A stretch of 64,000 nt of DNA from Sphingobacterium alimentarium. GTDB lineage: Bacteria > Bacteroidota > Bacteroidia > Sphingobacteriales > Sphingobacteriaceae. The DNA is taken from the NCBI RefSeq assembly GCF_004342685.1, contig NZ_SMBZ01000003.1, positions 62,001 through 126,000 of the forward strand, read 5' to 3'. The notes beneath the pieces were generated by a model that worked only from the letters and a program-made list of their open reading frames with translations, did not search any database and was not told where the DNA came from. A program made the translations under genes and the position numbers. This document shows, in pieces, positions 25,322 to 33,588 of this stretch; positions within the stretch are counted from its first letter, which is position 1; every line of letters starts with the position of its first letter.

Positions 25322-27325
25322 TTACCAGATTGAAATACGATCCTTTTTAGGAACGAACAACTTATCGCCTTCTTTCGTACCAAAAGCTTCGTGGAAAGCA
25401 TCTAAATTAATGATAGGCGCAAAAGCTCTGTATTGTGCAGGTGAGTGTGGATCTGTTTTTACTTGATTGATCACAAACGCATCTGTCGTTTTTGTACGCC
25501 AGATCGTCGCCCATGACAAGAAGAATCTTTGCTCAGGTGTGAATCCATCAATTAATCCAGGATTTCCTTTGTCATTCAAATACATTTTCAATGCATCGAA
25601 AGCAACAGAAGAACCACCTAAGTCACCGATATTCTCACCTAAAGTAAAACGTCCATTTACAAATACTCCTGGTACCGGTTCGTATTTCTCGAATTGAGCA
25701 ACCAAAGCATCAGCTGCAGATTCAAATTTAGTTCTATCTTCTTCTGTCCACCAGTTGTTCAAATTTCCATCACCATCGTATTGAGAACCTGAGTCGTCAA
25801 AACCATGTGACAATTCGTGACCTATAACGGCACCAATACCACCGAAATTAACTGCTGCATCGGCTCTATAATCGTAGAATGGAGCTTGCAAAATCGCTGC
25901 TGGGAATACAATCTCATTATTCAACGGACTATAGTATGCATTCACAGTCTGTGGAGTCATTCCCCACTCCTCTTTGTCTACTGCTTTACCTTGTTTTGCC
26001 AAATTCTGCTCGAATCTCCATTTGGAAATATTCATCACATTGTCGTATAGGGAAGTTCCGATTTGCAATGTAGAGTAATTTTTCCATTTATCAGGATAAC
26101 CGATTTTTACAGTGAATTTGGAAAGCTTGTCCAATGCTTTTTCTTTTGTCACAGGCGACATCCATTCTAAATTTTTGATGTGCATGTCAAAAGATTTGAT
26201 TAAGTATTGTACCAACTCTTCACAAGCTGCTTTGGCATCTTCTGGGAAATGTTTAGCAACATATAGTTTACCTAATAATTCACCGATATTGCCATTCACA
26301 TACTCCAAACCGCGCTTGTCTAGGCTTCTTTGTTCAGCTTGACCTCTCAATTTACGACCGTAGAAATCAAACGAAAGCTTGTCTAGCTCTTCTGTTAGGT
26401 AAGAAGTTGCACCATTTACTAAATGAAATTTTAAATAATCCTTGACAACAGGAATATTTTGCTCATTCAATATTTGATCTAAATTTTGAAAATATTTCAG
26501 TTCGCCAACGATTACAGTATCAGCTTTGAATCCTACCTCTTTCAAAAATCCCGCTACATCGACATTTTTCACCATTTTACCTAAGTCATTAACAGCTACA
26601 GGGTTGTATCTTTTAGCTGCATCGCGAGACTCCTCAACAGTTTTCAAATTTGCTGCAATAGCTTTTTCAAAAGCAATGATTTTCTGAGCTTTTAGATCTT
26701 TTGTTTTCGGATCTACTTTCGCGTTTAGGGTATTAATGAATTCCGCGTAATCACCCAACGTTTTTCTGTTGGCTTCATCATCTTTTTGGTAATAGGTACG
26801 TCCTAATCCCAAAGAACCTCCACCAAGGTATACGGTGTTGATTTTAGAATTCTTTAAGTGTGCGCTGACGAATCCTCCATAGAATGGATTTCCTCCTTCA
26901 CGACCGTATTTAGAGAAATATGCGGTTAAGTCTTTTAAATTTTTAATGTTATTAATGTCCTTCAGACGCTGTTGAATAGGCTGCAAGCCCATTTTGTTAC
27001 GTGCGTCGAAATTCACATACGAACGGTATAAATCTGCAATCTTTTGGCCATCCGAACCTGCTGGATTATTACCCTCTAATGCTGCCTTCAAAATCTCTAG
27101 TACAGCCACATCCGTGTTCTCACGCAATTCATCAAATGATCCCCAACGTGCTCTATCCGATGGAATTTTCGCGGTTTTCATCCAATTACCGTTTACATAA
27201 TTGTAGAAATCATCCTGCGGGCGCACGGATTCATCCATGAGTGTTTTATTGATAGCCTTATACTCCTGTGCAAACGACAAACTCGATGCAAATAAAGCAG
27301 CTGTTAAAACAAAAATTTTCTTCAT
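25322..27325 (-). CDS. M13 family zinc metallopeptidase (neprilysin/PepO-like)
   Basis: The 667-residue protein begins with a signal peptide (IFVLTAALFASSLSFAQ) and the DDFYNYVNGNWMKTAKIPSD segment that opens M13 proteins. The zinc motif HExxH is in AVIGHELSHGFDDSGSQYDG near residue 505, the third ligand in ENIGDLGG, and NAYYSPLNNEIVFPAAILQ carries the substrate-binding Asn-Ala-Tyr. It should be a periplasmic or extracytoplasmic oligopeptidase. It is transcribed divergently from the operon at 27400; a TATGTTTG -7-type box on the minus strand is at 27352-27359. Confidence 0.95.
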   Translation of the reverse strand: MKKIFVLTAALFASSLSFAQEYKAINKTLMDESVRPQDDFYNYVNGNWMKTAKIPSDRARWGSFDELRENTDVAVLEILKAALEGNNPAGSDGQKIADLYRSYVNFDARNKMGLQPIQQRLKDINNIKNLKDLTAYFSKYGREGGNPFYGGFVSAHLKNSKINTVYLGGGSLGLGRTYYQKDDEANRKTLGDYAEFINTLNAKVDPKTKDLKAQKIIAFEKAIAANLKTVEESRDAAKRYNPVAVNDLGKMVKNVDVAGFLKEVGFKADTVIVGELKYFQNLDQILNEQNIPVVKDYLKFHLVNGATSYLTEELDKLSFDFYGRKLRGQAEQRSLDKRGLEYVNGNIGELLGKLYVAKHFPEDAKAACEELVQYLIKSFDMHIKNLEWMSPVTKEKALDKLSKFTVKIGYPDKWKNYSTLQIGTSLYDNVMNISKWRFEQNLAKQGKAVDKEEWGMTPQTVNAYYSPLNNEIVFPAAILQAPFYDYRADAAVNFGGIGAVIGHELSHGFDDSGSQYDGDGNLNNWWTEEDRTKFESAADALVAQFEKYEPVPGVFVNGRFTLGENIGDLGGSSVAFDALKMYLNDKGNPGLIDGFTPEQRFFLSWATIWRTKTTDAFVINQVKTDPHSPAQYRAFAPIINLDAFHEAFGTKEGDKLFVPKKDRISIW

Positions 27326-27399
27326 CTTTATAATCTTTATGTTTTGCTATGCAAACATAATTAATTCAAAAATTAATATAAAGTAACTATTTTGTGTAA

Positions 27400-28041
27400 A
27401 TGCACTTAAAATTCGAAGATAAAGACTGTATTATTCATATTAAAGAAAGGCTTCAACACATCAAACTCATTGCTGTAGAAGATGCTGTCATCCACCTCGA
27501 AGTGCCAGCGCTCTTGCCACAAGAAAATTTACTGTTTTACATAAAAAAAAATCTTTCCAAAGATATTATATCTTGGAACGCTCATAAATTAGATAGCAAC
27601 AAGTATATCGATATTTTTGACAAACGACTACCCGTCAAAATCATCAGTGGAGCACAACCCTATCTCCAAGATAACAGAGTGTATTGCCCAAGTGAATATG
27701 TCTCTTCGGCCAAGCAAATAGAGGCCTTGAAAATGCTTTTGCTTTTAAAATTATTCAACGATAAGATGTCAAAAATTGAAGAAGACTTAAATATCTTGCT
27801 TCCGGATTTAAAACTGAGAAAATTAAAAACAAATCATTTTTCTATTTGTCATACAACGTATCATATCACGTTTTCTAAGGATTTAATAAATCAATCCACA
27901 GCGATGATTACCTACATCGTAGTATGGGCGATAAATACCTTTAGAAGGACAAATGAAGAGGAAAGCCGACGGATGATAATGAAATATGTACCAGATTGGA
28001 AGCATTGTGAACAAGTAATAGCATATGAGCGACAGCAATAA
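27400..28041 (+). CDS. YgjP-like (DUF45) metallopeptidase homologue without active-site residues
   Basis: The 213-residue protein fits the YgjP pattern: a beta-rich start (HIKLIAVEDAVIHLEVPALL), then a core that aligns with the family's R-x-W-GSCs..I-x-(F/L)-n region as LRKLKTNHFSICHTTYHITF, and ending with KYVPDWKHCE, like the PDYK end of the family. Where active members have YVVVHELCHL, this one has TYIVVWAINTFRR, so both histidines and the glutamate of HExxH are gone. It is probably a non-catalytic relative. The gene overlaps the next by 17 bases and begins a three-gene operon. Confidence 0.6.
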   Translation: MHLKFEDKDCIIHIKERLQHIKLIAVEDAVIHLEVPALLPQENLLFYIKKNLSKDIISWNAHKLDSNKYIDIFDKRLPVKIISGAQPYLQDNRVYCPSEYVSSAKQIEALKMLLLLKLFNDKMSKIEEDLNILLPDLKLRKLKTNHFSICHTTYHITFSKDLINQSTAMITYIVVWAINTFRRTNEEESRRMIMKYVPDWKHCEQVIAYERQQ

Positions 28042-28390
28042 GTTAATAATTAAAATACCCAACATCTCGGCAGAAAGTCTAGAGAACAATTCCGACGGGC
28101 TACTTCAGCATATAGCTCCTGAAGATCAAAACCGATTACAAGAATATATTTTGGATCGACTGAGTAGTCTTGACGGTGGCCCCAGTGTAAGTACTTATCG
28201 GATAGCAAACTTTTCTTGGGATAGCCATCTTCAGAAAGGCAGATTCAGATTGAATTTTACGATTGATAGACGTTTTTGTTGTTCAGACACAGAATCCTGT
28301 GCTACGGATTATTTGGATTTTGATTTCACGGTGCAGGAAACTGTACTAACCGCTACGACAGAATATTTTGAATGGGCACTAAATAACTAA
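28025..28390 (+). CDS. Hypothetical protein, 121 aa, cysteine-containing
   Basis: I do not recognise this 121-residue soluble protein. Its N-terminus is beta-like (LIIKIPNISAE), with a helix near residues 25-45, and a beta-rich second half that contains RRFCCSDTESCATDY, three cysteines within eight residues, which could bind a metal or form a disulfide. It starts inside the preceding gene (17-base overlap) and ends 3 bases before the MpaB-like oxygenase, so it is part of that operon. Confidence 0.75.
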   Translation: MSDSNKLIIKIPNISAESLENNSDGLLQHIAPEDQNRLQEYILDRLSSLDGGPSVSTYRIANFSWDSHLQKGRFRLNFTIDRRFCCSDTESCATDYLDFDFTVQETVLTATTEYFEWALNN

Positions 28391-28393
28391 ATC

Positions 28394-29575
28394 ATGCAGC
28401 AGATACCCTATCGATACAAAATCAACACATCATCTTTCGCGCATTATTGGAATGATGGCGTCGGTAAGGAATTGCTGCAGCAACTCGGATATATTCCTGA
28501 TTTACAGCAAGCAGATAAGTTAATACATTATTTGTACGATTGGGATCGAGTTGGCGATCAATTAGTCCTGGATTTGCATGACCGAATAGGCTTCAAGGCA
28601 GGCAATGATTCGCTTACCAATTACCTCAAGGGAATTACTGTTCCCACAGCGGAAAAGCAATCATGGGATGATTTTTTCGCACAAATTGATATTTCTCCCG
28701 AATGGCTTGAGCCTGAAAAAATAAAATTAGGTGCCGAGCTATGTCGACGAGCCAACCTATCTGCGCTCATAGTACTGCGTGACTATTGCCTGATGGGAGG
28801 CTATGAGTCTGCAGCCATCAACAAACCTCTTATTTACACGGGAGCACTCAAAAAAGGTCCTGTAAAGCGGTTGACAGACACGGTTAATTTCTGGGTTCAG
28901 ATCACCAAGGAGAATGGTATTCAGCGCGATGCGGAAGGTTTTCGACAGATTATATTGACACGCAATATACACTCCTATTCTCGAATTAATATTCTGAAAC
29001 GTACGGATTGGGACAGCTTAAAATGGGGCATTCCAATAAATATATGGGATATGCTCGCTACCAATCTGGGATTTTCGTTGGTATTTTTGGTAGGTCTTCG
29101 CAAAATCGGTATTAATCCTACCGCCAAGGAAGTGAATGGGCTATTTCATCTTTGGAAATATGTAGGCTATTTACTCGGTATTCCTTTAGAACTACTTCCG
29201 GATGATGAAGATGAAGCTATTGAGGCACTTTATCTGTGGACAATGACACAGCGTGAAGGAGATGATGATAGCAAGTCGTTGGCTGATGCGCTGAAAGAAG
29301 AGCCCGTAATGGCTGGATATCCTAAGAACAAGTTGATGCGTATGATGATGCGGGAAGTGCACCTGTACTATAATCATTATCTATTGGGCGAATATTCATG
29401 CAAACTTTTGGGCTTGCCCAAGACTAAAATTGGTCGTTTTGGTGTGGTGAATATTTGGAAAGCACGCAAAAATGAACGCCTAATAACCAATGAAGAAGCG
29501 CGCGCGCAAGCCATCGAACAAGGTGGACAAGAACAAGAGAAGGTCAGGGTTATCTATCAACATTACAATCAATAA
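28394..29575 (+). CDS. Oxygenase MpaB / rubber-oxygenase-like protein (DUF2236)
   Basis: The 393-residue protein matches the DUF2236 (MpaB/Lcp) helical haem-protein fold. The family's (L/I)-x-H-x2-x-R motif is seen as TRNIHSYSRINIL with the likely haem-ligand histidine near residue 193; a PINIWDMLATNLGFSLVFL segment and GLFHLWKYVGYLLGI follow as in the family core. Members include the latex-clearing rubber oxygenase and fungal MpaB, which are oxidative enzymes with b-type haem. The substrate here is unknown. It follows two small genes in the same operon, with a 3-base gap, and converges on the broken radC gene 2 bases after the stop. Confidence 0.75.
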   Translation: MQQIPYRYKINTSSFAHYWNDGVGKELLQQLGYIPDLQQADKLIHYLYDWDRVGDQLVLDLHDRIGFKAGNDSLTNYLKGITVPTAEKQSWDDFFAQIDISPEWLEPEKIKLGAELCRRANLSALIVLRDYCLMGGYESAAINKPLIYTGALKKGPVKRLTDTVNFWVQITKENGIQRDAEGFRQIILTRNIHSYSRINILKRTDWDSLKWGIPINIWDMLATNLGFSLVFLVGLRKIGINPTAKEVNGLFHLWKYVGYLLGIPLELLPDDEDEAIEALYLWTMTQREGDDDSKSLADALKEEPVMAGYPKNKLMRMMMREVHLYYNHYLLGEYSCKLLGLPKTKIGRFGVVNIWKARKNERLITNEEARAQAIEQGGQEQEKVRVIYQHYNQ

Positions 29576-29577
29576 GA

Positions 29578-30264
29578 TTATATTAAACCCTCATCTCGAA
29601 AGCTATAAAAGGCCGTATCCGTAAATATAATGTGATCATTCACCTTGATATCCATAATCTTAGCGGCATCCGCAATCTTAGTCGTGAGTACTTTATCCGC
29701 TTGACTAGGTTGTAAGGTAGCCGAAGGATGATTGTGTATCAATATCATTGAATTCGCTTTACATTGCAACGCATACCGAAGGATAATTCGCATATCTACA
29801 GGCGTAAAATCATTTCCTCCACGACCAATTAATTGCGTATCTACAACTTTGCATCGCGTATTGAGATAAAGAACCTAAAACTCTTCGTGTGGTATATCTT
29901 GTATATTAGCTCTGAAATATTCGTATACACGCTTACTACTATTGAGAATGGCTATTTCCTTTTCTTACTCGCCATTCTTACGACGGCCGAGTTCCAATGC
30001 GGCAATAATCGTAATTGCTTTAGCTTCCCCTATCCCCTTATACGTACACAGTTCACTTACATCCTTTTTGGATAAAGCGCTGAGGTTATTATTAACGTCC
30101 TTGAGTAATCGCCTATACAGCTCTACTGCAGTCTCGGTGGTGGACCCGGAGCCTATTAGAATAGCCAAAAGCTCAGCATCTGTTAACGCCCTACGGCCGT
30201 GTTCCATTAATTTTTCTCTCGGGCGATCGGATTCCGCCCATTCTCTAATGACAAGCTTGCCCAT
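29578..30264 (-). pseudogene. radC: radC DNA-repair/JAB domain gene with two in-frame stop codons
   Basis: One continuous frame from ATG at 30264 to the stop at 29578 reads as a full RadC: EWAESDRPREKLMEHGR (UPF0758 N-terminus), the HhH stretch CTYKGIGEAKAITIIAALELGRRK, FRANIQDIPHEEF*VLYLN, and the MPN/JAB motif ILIHNHPSATLQPSQAD. It is interrupted by TAA at 29965-29967 (after GRRKNGE) and TAG at 29875-29877 (exactly at the conserved Trp of HEEFWVL). No frameshift is needed. RadC is a JAMM-family protein of uncertain role and is dispensable, which fits inactivation. Confidence 0.85.
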
Positions 30265-30410
30265 AATAATCAGTGTGTTAGTTATACTTGGTTATTTTGA
30301 AAATACGAAATTCTCGTCTCCTTAACAAACATTAACGCCGTTCAAAGTGTTAGAAAATCTAATCTTAGGATAAAAATATTATATTTGTACCTCGTAAAAT
30401 TTATTTAGAA

Positions 30411-30869
30411 ATGAGTAAAGCAATTATCAAGACAGAAAAAGGCGACATGACTGTACAATTTTATACAGCAGACGCTCCTAATACAGTAGCTAACTTTATC
30501 AAATTGGCTAAAGAAGGTTATTATGATGGTTTGACATTTCACCGTGTTATCCCGGATTTCGTAATTCAGGGTGGATGTCCTAACACACGTGAAGGTGCTA
30601 CAGGTATGCCTGGTACTGGAGGCCCTGGTTATAAAATTGATTGTGAATTGACAGGTGAAAACCAATACCATGACCGTGGCGTTTTGTCTATGGCGCATGC
30701 AGGTAGAAACACTGGTGGTTCTCAATTTTTTGTGTGCCACAGCCGTAACAATACTGCACACCTTGACCGTAACCATACTTGTTTTGGTAAAGTGGTTGAG
30801 AATGTAGATGTTGTTGATGATATTCGTCAAGGCGACCGTATATTGAGTATTGAAATTATTGAAGACTAA
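30411..30869 (+). CDS. Cytoplasmic peptidylprolyl isomerase (cyclophilin)
   Basis: A 152-residue cyclophilin without signal peptide: IIKTEKGDMTVQFYTADAPN at the start, FHRVIPDFVIQGGCPN with the catalytic Arg, and GGSQFFVCH. It catalyses proline isomerisation in the cytoplasm. A TATATTTG box at 30380-30387 gives a plausible -7 element and a ~20-base leader. A DUF5606 gene follows after 17 bases, so it is co-transcribed. Confidence 0.95.
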   Translation: MSKAIIKTEKGDMTVQFYTADAPNTVANFIKLAKEGYYDGLTFHRVIPDFVIQGGCPNTREGATGMPGTGGPGYKIDCELTGENQYHDRGVLSMAHAGRNTGGSQFFVCHSRNNTAHLDRNHTCFGKVVENVDVVDDIRQGDRILSIEIIED

Positions 30870-30886
30870 TTTATCGTATTATCAGA

Positions 30887-31291
30887 ATGAATTTAAGAGC
30901 ATTAGTATCCGTAACTGGAAAGCCAGGATTATTCAAATTAATTGGTCAAAATAAAGGAGGCTTTATTCTTGAAACTTTGGATAGCGCGAAGATCAAATCC
31001 ATCGTGAACCTGAATACGACGAAGATGGCCACATTGGAAGATATTACAATCTACGGTGAGGAAGAAGAAATTCGTCTATTGGATGTTTTCGAAAAGATTA
31101 AAGCAAACGGTGGCAATACACCTAACACAAAAGCTAGTGGCGAAGAATTACGTAGTTTTTTCCGTGAGGTGGCTCCTGGACATGACGAGGCAAGAGTTTA
31201 TTCTTCCGATATCAAAAAAATTATTTCTTGGTATAATATCATCAAAGAATTTCCATTATTCGAAGAGGAAGCACCTGCTCCTTTGCAATAA
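30887..31291 (+). CDS. DUF5606 domain protein
   Basis: A 134-residue protein starting MNLRALVSVTGKPGLFKLIG, the start of the Bacteroidota-specific DUF5606 family, with the segment DITIYGEEEEIRLLDVFEKI in the middle and an end rich in Glu/Ala/Pro. Function unknown; soluble and cytoplasmic. It follows a cyclophilin by 17 bases and ends in a strong terminator, so it is the last gene of a two-gene operon. Its conserved link to cyclophilin could suggest a translation/folding-related role, but this is only inference. Confidence 0.85.
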   Translation: MNLRALVSVTGKPGLFKLIGQNKGGFILETLDSAKIKSIVNLNTTKMATLEDITIYGEEEEIRLLDVFEKIKANGGNTPNTKASGEELRSFFREVAPGHDEARVYSSDIKKIISWYNIIKEFPLFEEEAPAPLQ

Positions 31292-31314
31292 GAAATTTTT
31301 TGTGTAAAATATAG

Positions 31315-31339
31315 AAACCGGGAGCTAAACTCCCGGTTT
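31315..31339 (+). terminator. Intrinsic terminator
   Basis: AAACCGGGAG pairs perfectly with CTCCCGGTTT around CTAAA and is followed by TCTTTTTT. Confidence 0.9.
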
Positions 31340-31377
31340 TCTTTTTTAACTTAAATAAAATAAAACCTTAATAATAA

Positions 31378-32226
31378 ATGAAAAAACTAATCTCATTATT
31401 CGTCTTCGTCAGTTTCCTGACCTTAAATTCATTTGGCCAAGAACAGTCCTTACTTTGGAAAATATCGGGAAATAATTTGAATCAAGACTCGTATCTGTTT
31501 GGTACTATTCACATGATGTGTCCAGAGGATTTTGTCATGCTCGATAAAGTAAAAAACGCTATTGAAGCAGCAGATGAAGTTATATTTGAAGTAAACTTGT
31601 TTGATCCAGAGAATGCTACCAAGATGCAAGAGAGCATGATGGCGCCAGTACCTGAGTTTTTCAATTCATTGACTGCTGATCAGATTCATGTCATTGATAG
31701 TGTATTAGCTGCAAACGCGATGTCTATTCAAATGTTTGATATGTTTAGTCCGTCCATGGTCATGAGTTTGCTATCCCTCAAATCCTTCAACTGTCCAGAT
31801 ATCATGAATGTGAAATCCATGGAAGTAGAACTCTTTACATTGGCACAAGAGAAGAAAATATCAGATTTGGAAACATTAGAATTTCAAATGGACATGATGC
31901 GTAAAATTGCTACGCCAGAGTATTTCTATGCATATTTGAACATGTACAACGAAGCATCAGCTAGCACACAAGAAATGGTGCATGCGTATAAAACAGAGAA
32001 TCTCTCCGAACTCGATAAAATCATGAACGATCCCAAATGGATGACTCCAGAGGTACGCGATATGATGTTGACGCAGAGAAATCTTCGTTGGGTGGAAGCT
32101 ATACCATCAAAAATAGCAAATACCAAAACTTTTATAGCTGTAGGTTCGGGCCACTTAGGTGGTGAGACCGGTTTAATCAAACTTTTACGCGACAAAGGTT
32201 ATACCGTCACTCCAATTCAAAACTAA
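31378..32226 (+). CDS. TraB/GumN family protein
   Basis: A signal peptide (LISLFVFVSFLTLNSFGQ) leads into the TraB/GumN fold: LLWKISGNNLNQDSYLFGTIHMM contains the GTIH motif, followed by ADEVIFEVNLF. The late segment FIAVGSGHLGGETGLIKLLRDKGY has the conserved GxGHLxG-x2-G-x4-L-x2-GY motif. The family resembles Tiki-type metalloproteases, so a periplasmic peptidase is possible, but activity is not proven for bacterial members. Monocistronic between two terminators. Confidence 0.9.
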   Translation: MKKLISLFVFVSFLTLNSFGQEQSLLWKISGNNLNQDSYLFGTIHMMCPEDFVMLDKVKNAIEAADEVIFEVNLFDPENATKMQESMMAPVPEFFNSLTADQIHVIDSVLAANAMSIQMFDMFSPSMVMSLLSLKSFNCPDIMNVKSMEVELFTLAQEKKISDLETLEFQMDMMRKIATPEYFYAYLNMYNEASASTQEMVHAYKTENLSELDKIMNDPKWMTPEVRDMMLTQRNLRWVEAIPSKIANTKTFIAVGSGHLGGETGLIKLLRDKGYTVTPIQN

Positions 32227-32231
32227 TTTAC

Positions 32232-32262
32232 AAGAAAGGCTTACGTCGAGTAAGCCTTTCTT
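32232..32262. terminator. Bidirectional intrinsic terminator
   Basis: AAGAAAGGCTTAC pairs perfectly with GTAAGCCTTTCTT around GTCGA and lies between converging TraB/GumN and esterase genes. T-runs are modest on both sides. Confidence 0.85.
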
Positions 32263-32948
32263 TATTGGATTTTGGAATGTTGCATCATCCAATCGTATAT
32301 CGCATCTTGATGAAATAATCTTTCGACGCTCCCGTGCGTACCACCTTTGATGATAGTCAGTTTAGCATCCGCCTGATTATTGCATTTCATAATAGCATTA
32401 TATATTTTTTTAGATTCAGAAGCCGGCACTGCGCGATCGGCACTACCGTGTTGTATCCATAGCGGTACCTGGGTGAGATTGCAAGCGTCTTTGACATTGC
32501 CCCCTCCGCATATAGCAACAGCGGCTGCAATACGGTCGGGATATTTTCCTGCGACATGAAGCGTACCATAACCACCCATACTCATGCCACATACATATAC
32601 GCGTGAGGCATCCGCATTATAATTCTCCAGCACATAATCTACCACTTCCATCACATGGTCAGGACTCCAGCCTTTATTGGTCTGCGGCGCCACAATAAGA
32701 GCTTTGGGCAATTGATGACCTTTATTTTTGGCGTATAATACCCCGTATCTTTTGACTCTTTCCAAATTCGTGCCCGATAGACTTCGTCCATGTAAAAACA
32801 CAATAACGGGAAGTTTTTCCGTTTCAGTAACATTATCTGGCACATGAATTAAGAAATTATATGTGGTTTTATTGCGAATAGGAAATGTTTCCGCGTGTAA
32901 ATCGAAGAAGGCTGCTAATATTATTATTACTAAATATACAAAACGCAT
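32262..32948 (-). CDS. Secreted alpha/beta hydrolase (esterase/dienelactone-hydrolase-like)
   Basis: A signal peptide (VYLVIIILAAFFDLHAE) precedes an alpha/beta-hydrolase domain. The nucleophile elbow is YVCGMSMGGYGTLH, the catalytic acid lies in IQHGSADRAVP, and the histidine is in IIKGGTHGSVE, in the canonical order. The oxyanion-hole segment is VIVFLHGRSLSG. It resembles Bacteroidota prolyl-oligopeptidase/PHB-depolymerase-type esterases. The substrate is not known. It is monocistronic; a TAGTTTTG -7-type box on the minus strand lies at 32974-32981. Confidence 0.85.
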   Translation of the reverse strand: MRFVYLVIIILAAFFDLHAETFPIRNKTTYNFLIHVPDNVTETEKLPVIVFLHGRSLSGTNLERVKRYGVLYAKNKGHQLPKALIVAPQTNKGWSPDHVMEVVDYVLENYNADASRVYVCGMSMGGYGTLHVAGKYPDRIAAAVAICGGGNVKDACNLTQVPLWIQHGSADRAVPASESKKIYNAIMKCNNQADAKLTIIKGGTHGSVERLFHQDAIYDWMMQHSKIQ

Positions 32949-33070
32949 AATGAGTTTATAAATAATTAAGTCGCAAAACTACAAAAATTATAGTAAGGAA
33001 AAACTTTTGCTGACTTTTATATGACGGTTTAAGTTTTTTGTGTAATATAGAGTTTCCATATACATGAATT

Positions 33071-33481
33071 ATGAAAAACTTTAAAAAACTTACTTTTTTT
33101 GCCGGCATTATGAGCTTAGTGGTCACTATAAGTGCTTTCACACTACAACCGGCGCAACAAGAAAATAGGCCTAAAAACCTCAAAGTACTGCCTAAAAGTA
33201 TTTCTGAAGAGGAACTGACTAAAGTCATGCGTGGCTTTAATGCAGCTTTAGGTGTTAAATGTGGTTATTGTCATGCACCAAATACAAATGGCGAGAAAGG
33301 ACTGGACTTCTCCAGTGACGCCAATCCGAAAAAAAATATTGCGCGTGGTATGATTAAAATGACGAAGAAAATTAACAAGAAATATTTCAAGAGCGAAAAT
33401 GAAGGCGTAGTGAAAAATATCTCCTGCGTAACCTGTCATAACGAACAATCTAAACCAAAAACGATAACTCTCGCAGAGTAG
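33071..33481 (+). CDS. Small periplasmic di-haem c-type cytochrome
   Basis: A 136-residue protein with an N-terminal signal (FAGIMSLVVTISAFTLQ) and two CxxCH haem-attachment motifs, GVKCGYCHAPN in the middle and SCVTCHNEQ near the end. The layout KVMRGFNAALGVKCGYCH resembles the small photosynthetic-reaction-centre-type cytochrome c domains found alone in Bacteroidota. It would carry electrons in the periplasm. No oxidase or partner dehydrogenase is adjacent. Confidence 0.85.
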   Translation: MKNFKKLTFFAGIMSLVVTISAFTLQPAQQENRPKNLKVLPKSISEEELTKVMRGFNAALGVKCGYCHAPNTNGEKGLDFSSDANPKKNIARGMIKMTKKINKKYFKSENEGVVKNISCVTCHNEQSKPKTITLAE

Positions 33482-33588
33482 TCGGCATGAAGACATAGGC
33501 GTGTGCAGAACAACTACTTTTCAACGATGCGCACGCTGCTCGTCAAAAATCTGTATTTTTATCACTTCACAAAATTATGAGGTGATAA

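Noticed and set aside
29875-29877. TAG in radC as a pyrrolysine or recoded codon
   Set aside because: The residue is a conserved Trp with TGG-to-TAG as one-base change, and a second stop (TAA) is also present.
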